This document shows, piece after piece, positions 34,592 to 43,009 of a stretch of 64,000 nucleotides of DNA. Position 1 is the first letter of the stretch. Every line of letters starts with the position of its first letter. Position numbers and translations under genes: made by a program. This DNA is from Streptomyces sp. Isolate_45 (GTDB lineage: Bacteria; Actinomycetota; Actinomycetes; Streptomycetales; Streptomycetaceae): the NCBI RefSeq assembly GCF_024721315.2, contig NZ_JANFAK020000033.1:1-64000 (forward strand). The letters run 5' to 3'. A model generated the notes under the pieces. It ran no database searches. It saw nothing but the letters and a program-made list of their open reading frames with translations, and had not been told where the DNA came from.

Positions 34592-35272
34592 ATGTGGAGA
34601 TCCCGCGTGCTTCTGGCCGCGCTCGCGTCGTTGTCGCTCGTCCTCGGAGCCGCCGGGCAGTCCCAGGCCACCGTGGGGCTGCCGCCCGTCGTGTCGCACG
34701 TTCCGACCCAGGAGAAGGTCGTCTTCATCACCATCGACGACGGCTGGAACCACGATCCGGAGGCCGCCCGGATCCTGCTGGACAAGCGCGTCCCGGTCTC
34801 GCTGTTCCTGCTGCCGGGCGCGACCTCGTACGACACCGGCTACTTCACCGCGCTGACCGCGTCGGCCGGGCAGGGGCGGGCGACCGTGGAGAACCACACG
34901 GTCAACCACCCCGACCTGACCACCCTCGATGCGGCCGGCAAGGACGCCGAGGTGTGCGGGGCCGGGGAGCAGGTGGAGGCGACCTTCGGCAGGGCGCCGA
35001 AGCTGTTGCGGCCGCCGTACGGGGCCGTGAACGACGACGTGCGGCTCGCGGCGAAGGCGTGCGGGGTGAAGGCGCTGGTCACGTGGACGCACGACTTCAC
35101 GACGTGGGGGCAGACGCCGCCGACGCCGCGGCTGGAGGCGGGGGACATCGTGCTGCTGCACTTCACGCCGACGCTGGCGGCCGACCTCCAACGTGCCCTG
35201 GACGCGGCGAAGGCCGCCGGGCTGAAGCCGGCGGCCCTCATGCCGCACCTGAAGTCGGCCGGGTTGGTCTGA
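34592..35272 (+). CDS. Secreted polysaccharide deacetylase (NodB domain)
   Basis: 226 aa from ATG 34592 with AAGG 8 nt upstream. After a signal peptide (LLAALASLSLVLGAAGQSQA) the NodB motifs appear in order: VVFITIDDGW (motif 1, Asp base and metal ligand), ENHTVNHPDL (HxxxH metal ligands), RPPYGAVNDD (motif 3), HDFTTWG and DIVLLHF (motif 5). Such enzymes remove acetyl groups from N-acetylglucosamine polymers such as chitin or peptidoglycan. The dre-type site in the promoter supports a chitin/GlcNAc role. Confidence 0.9.
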   Translation: MWRSRVLLAALASLSLVLGAAGQSQATVGLPPVVSHVPTQEKVVFITIDDGWNHDPEAARILLDKRVPVSLFLLPGATSYDTGYFTALTASAGQGRATVENHTVNHPDLTTLDAAGKDAEVCGAGEQVEATFGRAPKLLRPPYGAVNDDVRLAAKACGVKALVTWTHDFTTWGQTPPTPRLEAGDIVLLHFTPTLAADLQRALDAAKAAGLKPAALMPHLKSAGLV

Positions 35273-35368
35273 CCCCGGGCCGGTGTGACCGGGCCGGTGT
35301 GACCGGGCCGGTTGGACGGGGCCGGTCGGTCCCGGCCGCCGGTCCGAGCGGCCCGGTCCCGAGGGGGC

Positions 35369-36139
35369 CTACAGCTCCCGGTGGACCTTCGTGTTCGAGG
35401 CCTGGGCGCGGGGGCGGACCACCAGGAGGTCGATGTTGACGTGGCTGGGACGGGTCACCGCCCAGGTGATGGTGTCGGCCACGTCGTCGGCGGACAGGGG
35501 CTCGGCCACGCCCGCGTAGACCTTGGCGGCCTTCTCGGTGTCGCCGCGGAAGCGGGTGGTGGCGAACTCGTCGGTCTTGACCATGCCGGGGGCGATCTCG
35601 ATGACGCGGACCGGCTGGCCGACGATCTCCAGGCGGAGGGTCTCGGCGATGACTCGGGCGCCGTTCTTGGCGGCGACGTAGCCCGCGCCGCCCTCGTAGG
35701 TGGAGTGGCCGGCGGTGGAGGAGAGCACGACGACCGTGCCGTCGCCCGAGGCGGTGAGTGCCGGGAGCAGGGCCTGGGTCACGTGGAGCGTGCCGATGAC
35801 GTTGACCTCGTACATCGTGCGCCAGTCGGCCGGGTCGCCGGTGGCGACGGGCTCGGCGCCGAGGGCGCCGCCGGCGTTGTTGACGAGGACGTCGACGGAG
35901 GGGAAGCGCTCCAGGAGGACGGCGAAGGCGTCGACGGCGCCCCGGTCGGTGACGTCGAGGGCGTGGGCGGTGGCCTCGTGGCCCGCGGCGGTGAGCTCGG
36001 CGGCGAGGGCCTCGATGCGGTCCTTGCGGCGGGCGGTGAGGACGACGTGGTAACCGGCTGCGGCGAGCTGCCGGGCGGTGGCCGCGCCGATTCCGCTGCT
36101 CGCGCCGGTGATGACGGCGGTGCGGGTGGCCGTGCTCAT
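35369..36139 (-). CDS. SDR-family oxidoreductase
   Basis: 256 aa from ATG 36139 with GGAG 10 nt upstream. The classical short-chain dehydrogenase pattern is complete: TGASSGIGAATARQLA (cofactor site), DVLVNNAGGALG, LSSTAGHSTYEGGAGYVAAK holding the Ser and Tyr-x3-Lys catalytic residues, and EIAPGMVKTDEF. ARRKDRIEALA after the second strand has basic residues that favour NADP(H). The substrate is unknown. Three GACCGGGCCGGTGT-like tandem units lie just downstream at about 35280-35325. Confidence 0.92.
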   Translation of the reverse strand: MSTATRTAVITGASSGIGAATARQLAAAGYHVVLTARRKDRIEALAAELTAAGHEATAHALDVTDRGAVDAFAVLLERFPSVDVLVNNAGGALGAEPVATGDPADWRTMYEVNVIGTLHVTQALLPALTASGDGTVVVLSSTAGHSTYEGGAGYVAAKNGARVIAETLRLEIVGQPVRVIEIAPGMVKTDEFATTRFRGDTEKAAKVYAGVAEPLSADDVADTITWAVTRPSHVNIDLLVVRPRAQASNTKVHREL

Positions 36140-36216
36140 GGGCGGGGCTCCTCGATCGTTCGTACGGGCGATTTCCGTCAGCATAGGCCGGGGCGGCGGG
36201 TCGGGTGGCCGGGCGC

Positions 36217-36552
36217 TCAGTGACTGCGTGGCGCGTACATGATGAGGGCCATGCCGGCGAGGCAGACGAGGGCGCCCGTGACGTCCCATCGGTCGGGTCG
36301 GTAGCCGTCGGCGACCATGCCCCACGCCAGGGACCCCGCGACGAAGACCCCGCCGTAGGCGGCGAGGACGCGGGCGAAGTCGCCGTCGGGCTGGAGGGTG
36401 GCGACGAATCCGTAGAGGCCGAGGGCGATGACGCCGGCGCCGATCCAGGCCCAGCCGCGGTGCTCGCGCACCCCCTGCCAGACGAGCCAGGCGCCGCCGA
36501 TCTCCAGGACGGCGGCGAGGACGAAGAGGAGCGCGGAGCGGGCGATCGGCAT
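36217..36552 (-). CDS. YnfA-family (UPF0060) small membrane protein
   Basis: 111 aa with four membrane helices: [59 protein letters not shown] and [19 protein letters not shown]. It has the family's conserved GGAWLVWQ and DRWD motifs. UPF0060 proteins resemble small multidrug resistance transporters but their substrate is unsettled. The length is normal for the family. The ribosome site is weak. Confidence 0.9.
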   Translation of the reverse strand: MPIARSALLFVLAAVLEIGGAWLVWQGVREHRGWAWIGAGVIALGLYGFVATLQPDGDFARVLAAYGGVFVAGSLAWGMVADGYRPDRWDVTGALVCLAGMALIMYAPRSH

Positions 36553-36660
36553 GGCGGGAAGCCTACGCAGGCGTATGGGTGAGGGCTCGCCCTCGTTCGT
36601 GTGATGGTCCGATCGGGCGGTGGGTGCGCCGGCTAGCGTCCGCGCGAGGAGGTGGTCGCG

Positions 36661-37128
36661 GTGCGTCGTGGTGCCGTACGGAGTGTGGTGTTGGCCGGTC
36701 TGTTGGTGCTGGGCGGGGCCGGGCAGGCCGGTGCCTGGGCGGGACCGGAGGCCGACCTGGCCTACCACGGGCGGGTGTCCCTGACCCAGGGGCAGCTGCG
36801 GGTGTGGATGGTCCCGGAGAACGAGGGTCCCTCGGCGCTGGCGAACGCGACCCTGCGGGTCCGCCTGTCGGTGGACCTCGCCGACGTGCAGCACCTCGCC
36901 GGCGGCTGCGCGCGGGCCGGCCTGCGCGAGGTGGTCTGCGAGACGGGCCCGCTGCCGGAGCACGGCAGGGGGCGGCACATCGGGCTTCTGCTGAACCTGC
37001 GGGAGCGGCCGGCGGAGGTGGTCGTGCGGATCGACACCTGGTGGAACGGCGGGGCGACCGACCGCAACCGGACGAACGACGACCACGTGGTGCTGGCCCT
37101 GGACACGGGCGACGACTACGCGTTCTGA
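36661..37128 (+). CDS. Small secreted protein of unknown function
   Basis: 155 aa from GTG 36661, with GAGGAGG 8 nt upstream; GTG 36652 overlaps that site. A signal peptide ([20 protein letters not shown], cleavage near GAWA) precedes a beta-rich domain, [20 protein letters not shown] and [18 protein letters not shown]. It has two Cys ([16 protein letters not shown]) that could form a disulfide. The pattern resembles DUF11-like repeat modules with conserved Gly/Pro/Asn, but I cannot name a family with confidence. Confidence 0.72.
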   Translation: MRRGAVRSVVLAGLLVLGGAGQAGAWAGPEADLAYHGRVSLTQGQLRVWMVPENEGPSALANATLRVRLSVDLADVQHLAGGCARAGLREVVCETGPLPEHGRGRHIGLLLNLRERPAEVVVRIDTWWNGGATDRNRTNDDHVVLALDTGDDYAF

Positions 37129-37211
37129 GCCGGAGGGGGCGGCGGGGGCGGCGGGGACGGAACGGAGGGGGCGGCGGTGCGTCCCCGGGCCGGTCGGGTC
37201 GCCCCTCCCGA

Positions 37212-37946
37212 CTACCCCGCGCCGCCGCCGAACTCCGCCACGGCGTCGACGACGATGCGTTCCAGACGGGCGTGGTGGGCCCCGCGCCAGTAGACGCGGT
37301 CGCAGGCGGCGCACTGGGCGAAGACGTCGTACGAGCGCTGCGTGCCGTGCTCCAGACGGTCGCCGACGCTGTCCTTGTCGGCCTCCTCCAGCGGGCCGTT
37401 GCAGGCGGTGCAGCGCGTCCAGGGGGTGAGTGCGGGGGCGAAGCGGCCCAGGACGTCGCGCAGTTGCTCGTCCGGGTTGTCGCTGTAGACGTACGCCCCC
37501 GCGAACAGCTCGCGGCGGCGCAGCAGCCCGCGGTCGCGGGACAGCAGGACGCGCCGCTCGGCCGCGGAGCGGGTGGCGAGGGCCGGGTCGCCGATGTCCT
37601 CGTTCTCGTACGCGGCGTCGACGCCGAGCAGCCGCAGGCGGCGGGCGAGCGTGCCGAGGTGGACGTCGAGCAGGAAGCGCAGCGGGGCGCCGGTGACCTG
37701 CTGGGGGCGGTCCACGCCGAACACCTCGACGGACTCCCCCTCCCGGGGGACGTACGAGAGGGGTACCTCGTGGCCGTCGACGAGCAGCCGGCCGACCTCG
37801 GTGAGGGGGACGCCCGCCGACTCGACGACGTGGCCGATGCTGGACGCGCCGTCGGTGGTGGTCGGTACGCGTTCCGCGCGCCGGCTGGGCGGGGCGAAGA
37901 TGCGCAGTTCGGGGGCGAGGGTGAGCTGAATGCCGGGACCGTTCAC
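37212..37946 (-). CDS. Mut7-C RNase domain protein with N-terminal ubiquitin-like domain
   Basis: 244 aa from GTG 37946; the start lacks a clear ribosome site. The N-terminal ~85 residues ([16 protein letters not shown] to [15 protein letters not shown]) are the ubiquitin-like Mut7-C partner domain. Next is the PIN-like Mut7-C RNase, with [21 protein letters not shown] and LLSRDRGLL supplying acidic residues. A zinc ribbon closes it (CTACNGPL to [11 protein letters not shown]). Family members are predicted RNA-processing nucleases. The upstream region contains a 7-copy decamer repeat. Confidence 0.88.
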   Translation of the reverse strand: MNGPGIQLTLAPELRIFAPPSRRAERVPTTTDGASSIGHVVESAGVPLTEVGRLLVDGHEVPLSYVPREGESVEVFGVDRPQQVTGAPLRFLLDVHLGTLARRLRLLGVDAAYENEDIGDPALATRSAAERRVLLSRDRGLLRRRELFAGAYVYSDNPDEQLRDVLGRFAPALTPWTRCTACNGPLEEADKDSVGDRLEHGTQRSYDVFAQCAACDRVYWRGAHHARLERIVVDAVAEFGGGAG

Positions 37947-38030
37947 GGGGTCAGCATGCCATTGCCGTCCCGGCCCGCGCCGCCCGATTACGCGGGTCCG
38001 CGTCCGTCGGCGGAACGGCTGAAAGCGAGC

Positions 38031-38100
38031 GGACCGACGAGGGCCGACGAGCGCCGACGAGCGCCGACGAGCGCCGACGAGGACCGACGAGGACCGACGA
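38031..38100. repeat. Seven exact-period 10-bp tandem repeats
   Basis: Seven head-to-tail decamers of the form G(G/C)(A/G)CCGACGA fill the interval without gaps: GGACCGACGA, GGGCCGACGA, three GCGCCGACGA and two GGACCGACGA. The period is not a multiple of three and the interval lies between genes, so the repeat is non-coding. One unit per helical turn places all copies on one DNA face, upstream of the Mut7-C gene. Confidence 0.9.
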
Positions 38101-38117
38101 GGGCGGCGCCGGCCGGC

Positions 38118-38639
38118 TCAGGCGGCCGGCGGTGTCAGGTCCAGGCGCCAGTCGTTGCCGGGGTGCGGGACGCCGGCCGGGTACTCGAAGTCGACCGGGC
38201 CCAGGCAGGTGAACCCGCCGCGCCGGCAGACCGCGTTGGACGCCGGGTGGTCGACGCCCGGGAAGGCGTGCAGGGCGCGGCGGTCGCCGTGGGCGGTGAC
38301 GTGGCGGACGAGTTCCGCCAGGGCGGTGACCGCCAGCCCCCGGCCCTGGAACTCGGGAAGGACGGCCCAGCCGGTCTCGTACACCGGCTCGCCGCGCCAG
38401 TCCCGTTCCCAGAAGCCGATCGACCCGACGGTCTCGTCCGTGTCCTCCAGCACCACCCGGAACATCCGCCCGGCGGCCGGTTCCCGGGCGGAGAGCTCCT
38501 GGTAGCGGCGGTGTCGGTCGGCGAGCTTCTCCGGTGACTCGGGGCCCCCGAGGTGCTCGGTCATGGCGGGTTCGTTCTTGCGCTCCAGCAGCCAGAAGTC
38601 CCCGGCGGCCCAGGCTTCCAGCCGTACGCGTGTCTCCAT
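38118..38639 (-). CDS. GNAT-family N-acetyltransferase
   Basis: 173 aa. The acetyl-CoA site (motif A) is WAVLPEFQGRGLAVTALAEL, and ALHAFPGVDHPASNAVCRRG is the following motif B region typical of RimJ/RimL-like acetyltransferases. Strand 4 precedes it as ETVGSIGFWERDWRG. The substrate is unknown. It lies upstream of the 10-bp repeat array and is read away from it. Confidence 0.88.
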   Translation of the reverse strand: METRVRLEAWAAGDFWLLERKNEPAMTEHLGGPESPEKLADRHRRYQELSAREPAAGRMFRVVLEDTDETVGSIGFWERDWRGEPVYETGWAVLPEFQGRGLAVTALAELVRHVTAHGDRRALHAFPGVDHPASNAVCRRGGFTCLGPVDFEYPAGVPHPGNDWRLDLTPPAA

Positions 38640-38718
38640 GCCCCCACGCTACGCACCGCGCGGCGGGGAGTCCCGGGGATTTGACGGGACGCGGGGACCG
38701 CGGGGAGGTCGGCGCGGG

Positions 38719-39156
38719 TCAGGGCCAGACGAGACAGTAAGGCTGGTGGCCCGCTTCGTGGAGGCGGTGGGAGAAGTCCTGCCACTCGTGCAGGAGCTGG
38801 TAGACGTTGAAGGCGTCGCGCGGGCCCCCGCGGTCGGGGACCGTGGACCAGATGAAGGCGGCCGCGCCGACGGATTCCTCACCCACGCCGCGCAGCGGGT
38901 CGACGACCGTCATGGGGAGCTTGACCACCGCGTAGTCGGGATGGAGGACGACCAGCTCCAGCGGCGGCACCTTGTGCAGGGGTATGCCCTCGATGCCGGT
39001 CAGGACCATGGCGGCGACCGTCTCCGGCTTGATCTTGGTGAACATGCCGCCCATGCCGAGCTCGTCGCCGCCCAGCTCCTCCGGCCGCATCGTCACGGGG
39101 ACGCGGGCGGCGGTCGCGCCGTCGGGGGCGCCGAAGTACTTGTACGTCACTCCCAT
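38719..39156 (-). CDS. Conserved protein of unknown function next to hemL
   Basis: 145 aa from ATG 39156. A longer reading to 39468 is possible but its first 100 residues are low-complexity basic sequence overlapping the hemL promoter. The body, GVTYKYFGAPDGATAARVPV, TGIEGIPLHKVPPLELVVLH and YAVVKLPMTVVDPLRGVGE, is coherent with no signal peptide or membrane segment. The end has NVYQLLHEWQDFSHRLHEAG. I recognise no family. It is divergent from hemL, which suggests shared regulation but proves no role. Confidence 0.65.
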   Translation of the reverse strand: MGVTYKYFGAPDGATAARVPVTMRPEELGGDELGMGGMFTKIKPETVAAMVLTGIEGIPLHKVPPLELVVLHPDYAVVKLPMTVVDPLRGVGEESVGAAAFIWSTVPDRGGPRDAFNVYQLLHEWQDFSHRLHEAGHQPYCLVWP

Positions 39157-39466
39157 GCCGCGGCCCCGGGGGAGGCCGTCCGCGCCGGCGTCGTCAGGAT
39201 CGCGGGTGGGGCCCGGTACGGGGTCGGCGGCTTCCGCTCCGCGGCGTCGGTGCTTGCCTCGGCGGCGGGCATCGCGGGCGCGCTGCGGGTCCAGGCCGTC
39301 CGTACCCTCGCCCGGTCCACCACCGCGTTGCATATCTCCACCCGACTGGTATTGCCTGCCCCGGCCCCGCGGCCCCCGCCACGCAGCCTGATCATCATGG
39401 CAGTGACCTCCCCCGCGGCGGCGCGGTGAAACGCCCGTCCGCAAGTCTGTCGCGGCCTCTGAGACC

Positions 39467-40801
39467 ATGGCTGGTGTGAGCTACCCGTACCCGTATGAAG
39501 CCCCAGTTTCGCAGACGCTCTTCGAGCGCGCGTCCCTCGTGACCCCCGGCGGCGTGAACTCTCCGGTCCGCGCCTTCCGTGCCGTGGGCGGTACGCCCCG
39601 GTTCATGGTGTCCGGTACCGGTCCCTACCTGACCGATGCCGACGGGCGTGAGTACGTCGACCTGGTCTGCTCGTGGGGACCGATGATTCTCGGCCACTCC
39701 CACCCCCAGGTGATCGAGGCCGTCCAGGCCGCCGTCGCCCGCGGCACCTCCTTCGGGACGCCCGGTGAGGGCGAGGTTGCCCTCGGCGAGGAGATCGTCG
39801 CCCGCATCGAGCCCGTCGAGCAGGTGCGCCTGGTGTCGTCCGGCACCGAGGCGACCATGTCGGCGATCCGGCTGGCCCGTGGGTTCACCGGCCGCGCCAA
39901 GATCGTCAAGTTCGCCGGTTGCTACCACGGACACGTGGACGCCCTGCTGGCCGCCGCCGGTTCCGGACTCGCGACCTTCGCGCTGCCGGACACCCCGGGC
40001 GTGACGGGCGCGCAGGCCGGCGACACGATCGTGCTGCCGTACAACGACCTGGAGGCCGTCCGGGCCGCGTTCGCCGCGCACCCGGGCGAGATCGCCTGTG
40101 TGATCACCGAGGCGGCGCCCGGCAACATGGGCGTCGTGACCCCCGGTGAGGGCTTCAACCAGGGGCTGGCCGACCTGTGCCGGGAGAACGGCGCGCTGTA
40201 CATCTCCGACGAGGTGATGACGGGCTTCCGTACCTCCCGCGCCGGCTGGTACGGCGTCGACGGCGTCAAGCCCGACCTGATGACCTTCGGCAAGGTCATG
40301 GGCGGCGGCTTCCCGGCGGCGGCCTTCGGCGGGCGTGCCGACGTGATGGGCCACCTGGCCCCCGCCGGCCCGGTCTACCAGGCGGGCACGCTGTCCGGTA
40401 ACCCGATCGCCACCGCCGCCGGTCTCGCGCAGCTGCGGCTGCTGGACGAGGCGGCGTACGAGAAGGTCGACGCGGTCTCCCGGGAGATCCAGGGCCTGGT
40501 GACGGCCGCGCTGACCAAGGAGGGCGTGGCGCACCGGCTGCAGACGGCCTCCAACATGTTCTCCGTGTTCTTCACGGAGAACGAGGTCCGCAACTACGAC
40601 GACGCGAAGAAGCAGGAGAGCTTCCGCTTCAACGGGTTCTTCCACTCGATGCTGGCGCAGGGCGTCTACCTGCCGCCGTCGGCGTTCGAGTCCTGGTTCG
40701 TGTCTACGGCGCACGACGAGCGGGCGGTCGAGCGCATCGCCGCCGCCCTGCCCGCCGCGGCCCGTGCCGCCGCCGAGGCGACCTCGGAGGCGGGCGCATG
40801 A
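39467..40801 (+). CDS. hemL: Glutamate-1-semialdehyde 2,1-aminomutase
   Basis: 444 aa. This PLP enzyme converts glutamate-1-semialdehyde to 5-aminolevulinate, linking the hemA and hemB steps encoded elsewhere in the window. The PLP lysine is in [20 protein letters not shown]. Other signatures are [45 protein letters not shown] and [12 protein letters not shown]. The length is normal. No good ribosome site precedes ATG 39467; an in-frame GTG follows at 39476. The stop overlaps the phosphatase start (ATGA). Confidence 0.96.
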   Translation: MAGVSYPYPYEAPVSQTLFERASLVTPGGVNSPVRAFRAVGGTPRFMVSGTGPYLTDADGREYVDLVCSWGPMILGHSHPQVIEAVQAAVARGTSFGTPGEGEVALGEEIVARIEPVEQVRLVSSGTEATMSAIRLARGFTGRAKIVKFAGCYHGHVDALLAAAGSGLATFALPDTPGVTGAQAGDTIVLPYNDLEAVRAAFAAHPGEIACVITEAAPGNMGVVTPGEGFNQGLADLCRENGALYISDEVMTGFRTSRAGWYGVDGVKPDLMTFGKVMGGGFPAAAFGGRADVMGHLAPAGPVYQAGTLSGNPIATAAGLAQLRLLDEAAYEKVDAVSREIQGLVTAALTKEGVAHRLQTASNMFSVFFTENEVRNYDDAKKQESFRFNGFFHSMLAQGVYLPPSAFESWFVSTAHDERAVERIAAALPAAARAAAEATSEAGA

Positions 40802-41472
40802 GCGAGATGACCGTGGTCCACCTGATGCGGCACGGCGAGGTGCACAACCCGGACGGCGTCCTCTACGGGCGCCGGGCCGGCTACCACCTCTCCGAGCTCG
40901 GCCGGGAGATGGCCGACCGGGTCGCCGAGCACCTCCAGGACCGGGACATCACCCATGTGGTGGCCTCCCCGCTGGAGCGGGCGCAGGAGACGGCCATGCC
41001 GATCGCGAAGACGCACGGCCTGGACCTGGCCACCGACGGCCGGCTGCTGGAGGCGGGCAACGTCTTCGAGGGCAAGACCTTCGGCGTCGGCGACGGCGCG
41101 CTGCGCAAGCCGGGCAACTGGAAGCACCTGACGAACCCGTTCAAGCCGTCCTGGGGCGAGCCGTACGTCGAGCAGGTCGTGCGGATGATGAGCGCGATCG
41201 AGGCCGCGCGGGACGCCGCGCGCGGGCACGAGGCGGTGGCGGTCAGCCACCAGCTGCCGATCTGGATCGTGCGCAGTTTCGCGGAGAAGCGGCGGCTGTG
41301 GCACGACCCGCGCCGTCGGCAGTGCACGCTGGCCTCGCTGACGTCGTTCACGTACCAGGGCGAGCGGTTGGTGTCGGTGGGTTACAGCGAGCCGGCGCGG
41401 GACCTGGTTCCGGCGCACCTGTTGGCCGGTGCGAAGCCGGTGAAGGGCAAGTCGAAGGCGTTCGGGGCCTGA
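40798..41472 (+). CDS. Histidine phosphatase family protein (phosphoglycerate mutase-like)
   Basis: 224 aa. The catalytic [20 protein letters not shown] carries the phospho-histidine. Other family residues are in [27 protein letters not shown] (acidic residue) and AVSHQLPIW (second His). The protein is more likely a broad phosphatase than the glycolytic mutase. It is coupled to hemL by a 4-nt overlap. Confidence 0.9.
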   Translation: MSEMTVVHLMRHGEVHNPDGVLYGRRAGYHLSELGREMADRVAEHLQDRDITHVVASPLERAQETAMPIAKTHGLDLATDGRLLEAGNVFEGKTFGVGDGALRKPGNWKHLTNPFKPSWGEPYVEQVVRMMSAIEAARDAARGHEAVAVSHQLPIWIVRSFAEKRRLWHDPRRRQCTLASLTSFTYQGERLVSVGYSEPARDLVPAHLLAGAKPVKGKSKAFGA

Positions 41473-41614
41473 TCCCCGTTCGGCCGGGGGCGCGCTCGTT
41501 CCCCCGGCCGGCCCGGCTCCCGGTCGCCCGGCCGGGGACGGCCGGGGACGGCTCTCGTCCTCCCCGCCCGCCCCCAGGCCCCGGTTGCGGCGTGAAGGTC
41601 AAAAGGACGCCATG

Positions 41615-41657
41615 GTTCGGGATGGGTTCGATCAAGTTCCGTGCAAGTTCCGTGCAC
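41615..41657 (+). promoter_or_regulatory. Four GTTC direct-repeat units, PHO-box-like array
   Basis: GTTC occurs at 41615, 41626, 41636 and 41647, spaced 11, 10 and 11 bp. The last two units, GTTCCGTGCAA and GTTCCGTGCAC, are almost identical. Streptomyces PhoP binds 11-nt direct repeats that begin GTTCA, so the layout resembles a PHO box although the fifth base differs. The array ends 18 bp before the predicted -35 of the next gene. Confidence 0.5.
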
Positions 41658-41674
41658 TCGGGCGGGGCGAGGTG

Positions 41675-41703
41675 TCGACGCCCATGGATTGTCCGTTTAT
41701 ATG
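41675..41703 (+). promoter_or_regulatory. Promoter of a probably leaderless transcript
   Basis: TCGACG (41675-41680) and TATATG (41698-41703) are 17 nt apart. The start site would fall at about the ATG at 41711, and no ribosome site precedes that ATG. A leaderless mRNA is therefore likely. Confidence 0.5.
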
Positions 41704-41710
41704 ACAGTTC

Positions 41711-42943
41711 ATGAGCGACGTACGAGACTTCAGTCGAAGGACACTGCTCGGACTCGGCGCTGCCGCCGCCGCGACGGCCGTCGCGGGCTGCGGTGGCGGT
41801 GGTGGCGGATCCGGACAGGGCGGCGCTGGGCCGGACTCCACCGGGGGCCCCGCGAAACCCGACGCCAAGCCGATCGGTGACGGCTCCACCGCCGACACCG
41901 GGCGGCAGCCCCGGCAGCCGGCGGCGCCCGTACCGCTCCAGCCGGGCGAGACGCCACCGCAGTTCGTCGTCTTCAGCTGGGACGGCGCCGGCGAGGTCGG
42001 CAACGGCCTCTTCCCGCGCTTCCTCAAACTCGCCCGCGACCACAACGCGACCATGACCTTCTTCCTCTCCGGCCTCTACCTGCTGCCCGAGTCGAAGAAG
42101 CACCTCTACAAGCCGCCGCGCAACCCCGTCGGGGCCTCGGACATCGGCTACCTCAAGGACGAGAACATCCGCGCCACCCTCGGCCACGTCCGCGAGGCCT
42201 GGCTCGACGGGCACGAGATCGGCACCCACTTCAACGGGCACTTCTGCGCCGGACCCGGCTCCGTGGCCCGCTGGACCTCCGACGACTGGCGCACCGAGAT
42301 CGACCAGGCCGTGTCCTTCGTCACCGGCTGGCGGACCAACACCGGCTTCACCGGGCTCGAACCGCTGCCCTTCGACTACCGCAAGGAACTGGTGGGCGGC
42401 CGTACCCCCTGCCTGCTCGGCCGGGACACCCTGCTGCCCGTCGCCCGCGAGCTCGGCTGGCGCTACGACGCCAGCTCGCCCGGCGGCCTGCAGACCTGGC
42501 CGGTGAAGAAGGAGGGGGTCTGGGACCTGCCGCTCCAGTCGTTGCCCTTCCCCGGGCACTCCTTCGACGTGCTGTCGATGGACTACAACATCCTCGCCAA
42601 CCAGTCGAAGAACTCGACGAAGGGCGCCCCGGCCAACTACCCGGGCTGGCGCTCCCAGGCCACCGCCACCTACCTCGGTGGCTTCCGGCGGGCCTACGAG
42701 ACCAACCGCGCACCCCTCTTCATAGGCAACCACTTCGAGGAGTGGAACGGTGGCATCTACATGGACGCCGTCGAGGAGGCCCTCAAGGGCATCGCGGACA
42801 AAAAGGATGTACGCCTCATATCCTTCCGGCAGTTCACCGACTGGTTGGACGTCCAGGACCCGGCCGTACTGGCCAAATTGCACGCCCTCGGACCGGGCAA
42901 GCAGCCGGACGGTGGCTGGTCCACGTACCTCTCCCGTACCTGA
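41711..42943 (+). CDS. Tat-exported lipoprotein of the polysaccharide deacetylase type
   Basis: 410 aa. The twin-arginine signal SRRTLLGLGAAAAATAVAGC ends in a lipobox, so the folded protein is exported by Tat and lipid-anchored. After a Gly/Pro-rich spacer the deacetylase-like fold begins at FVVFSWDGAGEVGN (in place of the NodB Asp-Asp). HEIGTHFNGHF supplies the HxxxH metal site. SMDYNILANQ and APLFIGNHFEEWNGG follow. The family is an actinobacterial branch with an altered motif 1, so deacetylase activity is inferred only. A cell-wall polymer is the likely substrate. Confidence 0.87.
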   Translation: MSDVRDFSRRTLLGLGAAAAATAVAGCGGGGGGSGQGGAGPDSTGGPAKPDAKPIGDGSTADTGRQPRQPAAPVPLQPGETPPQFVVFSWDGAGEVGNGLFPRFLKLARDHNATMTFFLSGLYLLPESKKHLYKPPRNPVGASDIGYLKDENIRATLGHVREAWLDGHEIGTHFNGHFCAGPGSVARWTSDDWRTEIDQAVSFVTGWRTNTGFTGLEPLPFDYRKELVGGRTPCLLGRDTLLPVARELGWRYDASSPGGLQTWPVKKEGVWDLPLQSLPFPGHSFDVLSMDYNILANQSKNSTKGAPANYPGWRSQATATYLGGFRRAYETNRAPLFIGNHFEEWNGGIYMDAVEEALKGIADKKDVRLISFRQFTDWLDVQDPAVLAKLHALGPGKQPDGGWSTYLSRT

Positions 42944-42951
42944 CCAGCGCA

Positions 42952-42985
42952 TTGACTTCGCGTCGGGGGGTGCGGAAGATCCGCA
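42952..42985 (+). promoter_or_regulatory. Promoter and palindrome before the cytochrome c maturation operon
   Basis: TTGACT (42952-42957) and GAAGAT (42975-42980) are 17 nt apart. TGCGGA-AGA-TCCGCA (42971-42985) is a perfect inverted repeat lying exactly over the -10, as expected for a repressor site. It precedes the resA-like gene. Confidence 0.55.
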
Positions 42986-43009
42986 AATCGCTCATGCGAA
43001 ACTTTTCAC

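Noticed and set aside
38031..38100. Possible CRISPR or integron-like repeat
   Set aside because: Units are 10 bp, adjacent and without spacers; there are no cas or integrase genes.
38719..39468. Long form (249 aa) of the protein beside hemL
   Set aside because: The first ~105 residues are basic low-complexity sequence that overlaps the divergent hemL start; the short form is more credible.
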